Source: Chloroflexota bacterium | GTDB taxonomy: Bacteria > Chloroflexota > UBA6077 > JADZDV01 | Length of the DNA stretch: 9,113 bases | Direction of reading: 5' to 3' | Assembly (NCBI GenBank): GCA_020850915.1 | Contig: JADZDV010000242.1 | Coordinates: 1 to 9,113, forward strand | In this document: in pieces, positions 6,428-9,113 of the stretch | Layout: each line of letters starts with the position of its first letter | Numbering within the stretch: position 1 is the first letter of the stretch | The notes under the pieces: model-generated | Seen by the model: the letters and a program-made list of their open reading frames with translations, nothing else | What the model was told of the DNA's origin: nothing | The model's database searches: none | Program-made: the position numbers and the translations under genes

Positions 6428-7263
6428 GTCGCGGCCTTGCCCTCGGACTTCTCCCATTCGTCCGCCATGCGCTCGTACGCCTCCAGCGCCTGGAACATGT
6501 ACGGGAAGCCACCGTAGGCGCTCATCTGAAAGATCACCTCGCGCACTTCCTCGCGCTTCGCGCCAAGTCGGAGCGCACCCCGTGCATGAGTCACGAGCTG
6601 CGGCAGGGCGTTCTTCACCGTGCAGCAGGCGACGGCGACGAATTGGCGGACCTTCGGCTCCAGGACCGTGCGCGCGTACAGGCCGCGGTACACCAGCCGC
6701 TGAAAGGCCAGGAACATCGCTGGATCGATCGCCTTCAGTCCGTCGAAGGAGGTTTGGGTCACCTCGGCCCCGCGGATCTTGCTGGAGGTCTCGAACGCCT
6801 CGTTGTAGATCGTCGCCTCGGTCGCCGGCGGGTCGACTGCTGGAGGCGGCGTGCGGTCCTTCTTCCGCATGTCGGGGAAGACGTCAGCATACGTACGGAT
6901 GGAGGCGAGGGCGCTCGGGAAACCGCCATAGGTGACCGACTGGAGTACCGCCTCCAGCAATTGCTCCTTGGTCGCACCGTACGCGTAGCCGTTCAGCAGG
7001 TGCGTCCGGACCTGGGACTGCTTGTCGATCGTCGAGAGCGCGGCGCAAGCGCAGATCTCGCGGATCGACTGCGGCAAGACCTCTCGGGAGTACAGGTCGC
7101 CGCGGATGTACTGGGTGTAGGCCTCCGTCCAGTCCGGGTCCAGCTCGTAGACGAGGCTCAGCGCCTCGCTCATCCGCTCCCAGCCGGTCCGACTGAAGCT
7201 CTCGACAACCTGCTCGCTGAAACGCGGATCCTTTTCAGATCGCTTCTCGCGATAGACGGCCAC
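6424..7263 (-). CDS. tandem carboxymuconolactone decarboxylase (CMD/AhpD-like) protein
   Basis: This 279-residue protein has two CMD-family helical domains, about 45-130 and 180-265, joined by a Pro-rich linker (138-148). Domain 1 has REICACAALS (68-77), H88, GATKEQL and YGGFP (112-116). Domain 2 has the parallel set VRQFVAVACC, H226, GAKREEV and YGGFP (250-254). Domain 2 has Gln where domain 1 has the conserved Glu after Arg (E69). Neither domain has a clear CxxC peroxidase pair, so a decarboxylase or lactone-handling role is more likely than peroxidase. The start is GTG at 7263, supported by AGGAGG six bases upstream. Its stop overlaps the next gene by ATGA, so the two are coupled and probably serve one pathway. 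The name pcaC is not used because there is no protocatechuate gene context. Confidence 0.88.
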   Translation of the reverse strand: MAVYREKRSEKDPRFSEQVVESFSRTGWERMSEALSLVYELDPDWTEAYTQYIRGDLYSREVLPQSIREICACAALSTIDKQSQVRTHLLNGYAYGATKEQLLEAVLQSVTYGGFPSALASIRTYADVFPDMRKKDRTPPPAVDPPATEATIYNEAFETSSKIRGAEVTQTSFDGLKAIDPAMFLAFQRLVYRGLYARTVLEPKVRQFVAVACCTVKNALPQLVTHARGALRLGAKREEVREVIFQMSAYGGFPYMFQALEAYERMADEWEKSEGKAAT

Positions 7264-7269
7264 GCTGAA

Positions 7270-7275
7270 CCTCCT
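7270..7275 (-). promoter_or_regulatory. ribosome-binding site deciding a GTG start
   Basis: AGGAGG on the minus strand lies six bases before the GTG at 7263-7261. No other start codon near it fits, so it fixes the start of the tandem CMD protein. Confidence 0.8.
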
Positions 7276-7287
7276 GTGTGTCTTGCA

Positions 7288-7315
7288 AGTGTACGGACAC
7301 GAGCGACAGAGTCAA
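7288..7315 (-). promoter_or_regulatory. sigma70-like promoter for the CMD-dehydrogenase unit
   Basis: On the minus strand TTGACT (7315-7310, five of six consensus bases) and TACACT (7293-7288, four of six) are separated by 16 bp. Transcription would start near 7281, giving a leader of about 18 nt that contains the AGGAGG. A short leader and good spacing support it. It would express the downstream genes even though the upstream TPP-enzyme gene is broken. Confidence 0.5.
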
Positions 7316-7319
7316 GCGA

Positions 7320-7332
7320 TCCCGAGTCGGGA
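7320..7332. promoter_or_regulatory. 13-bp inverted repeat just upstream of the CMD promoter
   Basis: TCCCGA and TCGGGA flank a single central base, between the stop of the TPP-enzyme remnant (7339) and the -35 box. It could be an operator half-site pair or a very short terminator stem. With 6-bp arms in GC-rich DNA, chance is a real alternative. Confidence 0.25.
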
Positions 7333-7338
7333 CGACCG

Positions 7339-7524
7339 CTACGGATGGTAGATCTCACGGTGGCTGCCCTCGCGGTCTGTCACCACGTCGATCACAAACG
7401 GCTGCCAACCAGCGAGCGCCTGATGGAGCGCTTCCGCCAGGCCGGAGCTGCCGCCGGGTATACCGAAGACCATCTCGATCCCGGCCTCTTCGAGGACTTG
7501 CGCCAGCGCATCAGGTGCCTTCAT
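7339..7524 (-). pseudogene. internally deleted TPP-dependent (acetolactate synthase-like) enzyme remnant
   Basis: This 61-codon ORF reads like the two ends of a roughly 550-residue thiamine-diphosphate enzyme joined in frame. Residues 1-25 match the N-terminus of the acetolactate-synthase/benzoylformate-decarboxylase family (DALAQVLEEAGIEMVFGIPGG). Residues about 28-50 match its very C-terminus (LAEALHQALAGWQPFVIDVVTD), followed by a short tail. The active-site Glu, the central domain and the GDG...N cofactor motif are all absent, so it cannot bind TPP. Translation signals are intact: ATG at 7524 with AGGAGG nine bases upstream and a plausible promoter. It is the first cistron before the CMD and E1 genes and may be an ancestral member of the same unit. 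It could alternatively be a genuine small protein, but the two-ended similarity argues for deletion. Confidence 0.65.
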
Positions 7525-7533
7525 CCGCGTGCT

Positions 7534-7539
7534 CCTCCT
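7534..7539 (-). promoter_or_regulatory. intact ribosome-binding site ahead of the TPP-enzyme remnant
   Basis: AGGAGG on the minus strand lies nine bases before the ATG at 7524-7522. It shows that initiation signals survived although the coding body was lost. Confidence 0.7.
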
Positions 7540-7582
7540 CGCCTCCGCCGCCTATGCGCTTACAGCGCTCGCCCCGCCGCCT

Positions 7583-7611
7583 ACTATTGCCCACCCCGCC
7601 GGCACCGTCAA
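7583..7611 (-). promoter_or_regulatory. sigma70-like promoter for the minus-strand cluster
   Basis: On the minus strand TTGACG (7611-7606) and AATAGT (7588-7583) have a 17-bp spacer, and start about 50 nt before the TPP-remnant ATG. A small inverted repeat, CAAGC-GCTAA-GCTTG (7609-7623), overlaps the -35 box and could be an operator. It lies in the 145-bp divergent region shared with the pyrophosphatase gene. Confidence 0.42.
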
Positions 7612-7620
7612 GCGCTAAGC

Positions 7621-7649
7621 TTGCTACTCGAGACCGCGGCAGACACAAT
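7621..7649 (+). promoter_or_regulatory. possible promoter of the pyrophosphatase gene
   Basis: TTGCTA (7621-7626) and CACAAT (7644-7649) are separated by 17 bp, with four of six consensus bases each. Transcription would begin near 7656, just ahead of GGAG (7659-7662), which lies seven bases before the ATG at 7670. The boxes are weak but the geometry is good. Confidence 0.33.
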
Positions 7650-7669
7650 CGACCCCCTGGAGCTTCCGC

Positions 7670-8365
7670 ATGCCAAGTCCGCACGACAACTCCATGAGCG
7701 ATCCTCTCTGGGGCCTGATGGGCCGCCTCTTTCGCGCCCACCCCTGGCACGGTATCGCGTACGGCGACGGGGCGCCGGAGACGGTCACCGCTTATGTCGA
7801 GATCGTTCCGACCGATACCGTGAAGTACGAACTGGACAAGCTCACCGGCTATCTGAAGGTAGACCGCCCGCAGCGCTACTCGAACGTCTGCCCGAGCCTG
7901 TACGGTTTCGTCCCCCGTACGCTCTGCGGCAGCCGGGTCGCCGAACGGTGCGCCGAGGTGAGCGGCCGTGATGGCATCGTCGGCGACGGCGATCCAATGG
8001 ACATCTGCGTTATCAGCGAGAAGACGATCTCGCACGCTGACATCATTCTCCAGGCCATTCCCATCGGCGGGTTTCGAATGATCGACGGCAACGAGGCCGA
8101 CGACAAGATCATCGCCGTGCTCAAGGGCGACCTCATCTACGGCGGCTGGCGGGACATTGAGGACGCGCCCGGGGAGATGGTTGAGCGCCTGCGCCACTAC
8201 TTCCTGACGTACAAGGACTCGCCCGGTTCAGAAAGCCCGCGCTGTGAGATTGTCCAGACCTACGGACGGGAAGAGGCGCACGAGATCCTCCAGCGGAGCC
8301 ATGCGGACTATCACGCACGCTTCGGAACGCTGGAGAAGCTCCTCACGACCGCGCTGCGAGGATAA
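7670..8365 (+). CDS. ppa: family I soluble inorganic pyrophosphatase
   Basis: This 231-residue cytoplasmic enzyme hydrolyses pyrophosphate to phosphate, pulling nucleotide-releasing biosynthetic reactions forward. It carries the family I signature DGDPMD (D106, D108, D111), the second acidic cluster with D139, D144, D145 and K146 (DGNEADDK), and the conserved Lys and Arg of TVKYE (K52) and KVDR (R66). It is longer than the roughly 175-residue E. coli type. The N-terminal HPWHGI, the EIVPTDTVKYE start and the HYFLTYK and YGREEA segments fit the longer chlamydial-like branch, which is patchily spread in other phyla. The ATG at 7670 is chosen for GGAG seven bases upstream; an ATG at 7694 is the alternative. 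It is divergent from the catabolic cluster and probably unrelated to it. Its 3' end lies 24 bp before the repeat element. Confidence 0.95.
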   Translation: MPSPHDNSMSDPLWGLMGRLFRAHPWHGIAYGDGAPETVTAYVEIVPTDTVKYELDKLTGYLKVDRPQRYSNVCPSLYGFVPRTLCGSRVAERCAEVSGRDGIVGDGDPMDICVISEKTISHADIILQAIPIGGFRMIDGNEADDKIIAVLKGDLIYGGWRDIEDAPGEMVERLRHYFLTYKDSPGSESPRCEIVQTYGREEAHEILQRSHADYHARFGTLEKLLTTALRG

Positions 8366-9113
8366 GCCCATCGCGCCGACCCTTGCCGGGGTGCGACCGA
8401 CGTGTGTTGGAACGGCCGTTGTAGGGACGCTGCCTGCTGCGCCCGTGCAACAGCGGAGACGACTGTACCGGGGCCAGTGGGCGCAGCAAGCAGCGCCCCT
8501 ACCGAGGTGGCCTGTGTCTGGTCCGCGGCCTCCTGTAACAGCATGCGGATAATGCCCGGCGAGGCGATCTCCGCGCGGCCGACGTGCAGCTTGTAGAGAC
8601 GGCGGGCGACGGCGTCGATCGCCTGGACTTCGAGGCGCTCCGCGACGCGCGGCTCCCTGCCGACGAGGAGATGGAGCTTCGCTTTGAGGGCGTTCGCCAG
8701 GGTGTCGGAGAAGGTGGTGAGGAGGACTCGCGCGTCAGGGTTCTGACGGGCGAGGAAGGCGGCGCGGTGGAGGGCGACGATCGTCTTGCCGGTGCCGGCC
8801 GAGCCGGAGATGCGCGCCGGGCCGCCGTAATCCCGCTCGACCGCCACGCGCTGGGCCGGGTGGAGGAAGACGATCCACTTCTCCCAGGGGTAGGCGAGCG
8901 CCTGCTCCAGCTCTTCGACGTTGGCGACCACCCGGAAGCGGCGCTGGGCGTCTGGATGGACGAAAGGATCGGCGCCGGGCGCGACTGGAGCCGGTCGCTG
9001 AGGCTGACGGCCCTCGGCCAGCAGCAGCAGGGCATCGCCGGCCTCGTGAGGCAGGTGAAACGACAGCTTCAGGGCATCGTCCGTCGTCCTGGACTGGCGG
9101 ACATCTGGCAGCC
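8311..9113 (-). pseudogene. UvrD/Rep-type DNA helicase, partial and truncated at a repeat element
   Basis: The frame is open from the right edge (its start lies beyond 9113) to a stop at 8311-8313. From the edge to about 8505 it reads as an SF1 UvrD/Rep helicase: a linker with DPFVHPDAQRRFRVV, the Q-motif-like WEKWIVFLHPAQR, Walker A GSAGTGKT followed by ALHRAAFLA, and motif Ia LLTTFSDTLANALK, then VQAIDAVARRLYKL. At about 8505 the helicase similarity stops and the frame continues through repeat copy B and antisense to the end of ppa. Walker B and motifs III-VI are missing, so the ATPase cannot work. This helicase class often carries a RelE/ParE-like N-terminal domain, which would lie outside the window. 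The missing 3' half is not found on the other side of the repeat. Confidence 0.8.
8389..8504 (+). repeat. dispersed hairpin element, copy B (116 bp)
   Basis: This copy matches the reverse complement of 157-272 without gaps, with about 14 differences. The inverted-repeat core has 24-nt arms at 8421-8444 and 8479-8502 with only two mismatched positions and a 34-nt loop. It is the better-preserved copy. The 32-nt shoulder (8389-8420) includes the palindrome AACGGCCGTT (8411-8420). It lies between the ppa stop and the truncated helicase, and its right edge coincides with the point where helicase similarity ends. No target-site duplication is evident. Confidence 0.88.

Noticed and set aside
5162..7971. 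Long plus-strand frames (5162-6517 and 6412-7971) opposite the dehydrogenase and CMD genes
   Set aside because: They are antisense shadows with no domain signatures and no ribosome-binding sites; the minus strand carries the real motifs.

Overview
The window looks like a chromosomal stretch of a GC-rich bacterium. The best guess is a Chloroflexota lineage (Thermomicrobia-like or an uncultivated relative). This rests on GC-rich third codon positions, a Sec-exported Ca-binding nonapeptide-repeat protein, a solute-binding lipoprotein with a long Pro/Ala tether, and the mix of a cyclase-family protein, a tandem CMD protein and a fused TPP dehydrogenase. The phylum is inferred; there is no rRNA or other marker gene here.

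Layout, left to right. (1) Positions 1-438 hold no convincing gene. They contain one copy (157-272) of a 116-bp dispersed element with a 24-bp inverted-repeat core, with possible gene remnants beside it. (2) A secreted protein made of 18 tandem Ca-binding nonapeptides (439-1059, +) is followed by a double-domain cyclase/kynurenine-formamidase-like protein (1204-2739, +). (3) Hairpins at 2746-2829 separate these from a convergent minus-strand cluster. In transcription order it holds a 61-codon remnant of a TPP-dependent acetolactate-synthase-like enzyme (7524-7339), a tandem carboxymuconolactone-decarboxylase-like protein (7263-6424), a fused E1 alpha-beta 2-oxoacid/acetoin-type dehydrogenase (6427-4421, ATGA overlap with the preceding gene), a frame-broken small ORF (4374-4128) and an NMT1/SsuA-type solute-binding lipoprotein (4013-2817). 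(4) Divergent from this cluster is an inorganic pyrophosphatase (7670-8365, +). (5) The right end carries the second, oppositely oriented copy of the element (8389-8504). It forms the broken 3' end of a UvrD/Rep-type helicase that enters from beyond base 9113 on the minus strand.

The minus-strand cluster reads like a small catabolic unit. A lipoprotein would capture a small organic or aromatic substrate, and the CMD-like, TPP and perhaps cyclase-family enzymes would process it. The substrate cannot be read from sequence. No ABC permease or ATPase and no E2/E3 components lie in the window. The strongest oddities are the two inverted copies of the hairpin element bracketing about 8 kb, the helicase cut off at one copy, a TPP enzyme reduced to its first and last segments behind an intact ribosome-binding site, and a fused cyclase whose second domain has lost most metal-site residues. 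I see no tRNA, rRNA, CRISPR array or transposase.
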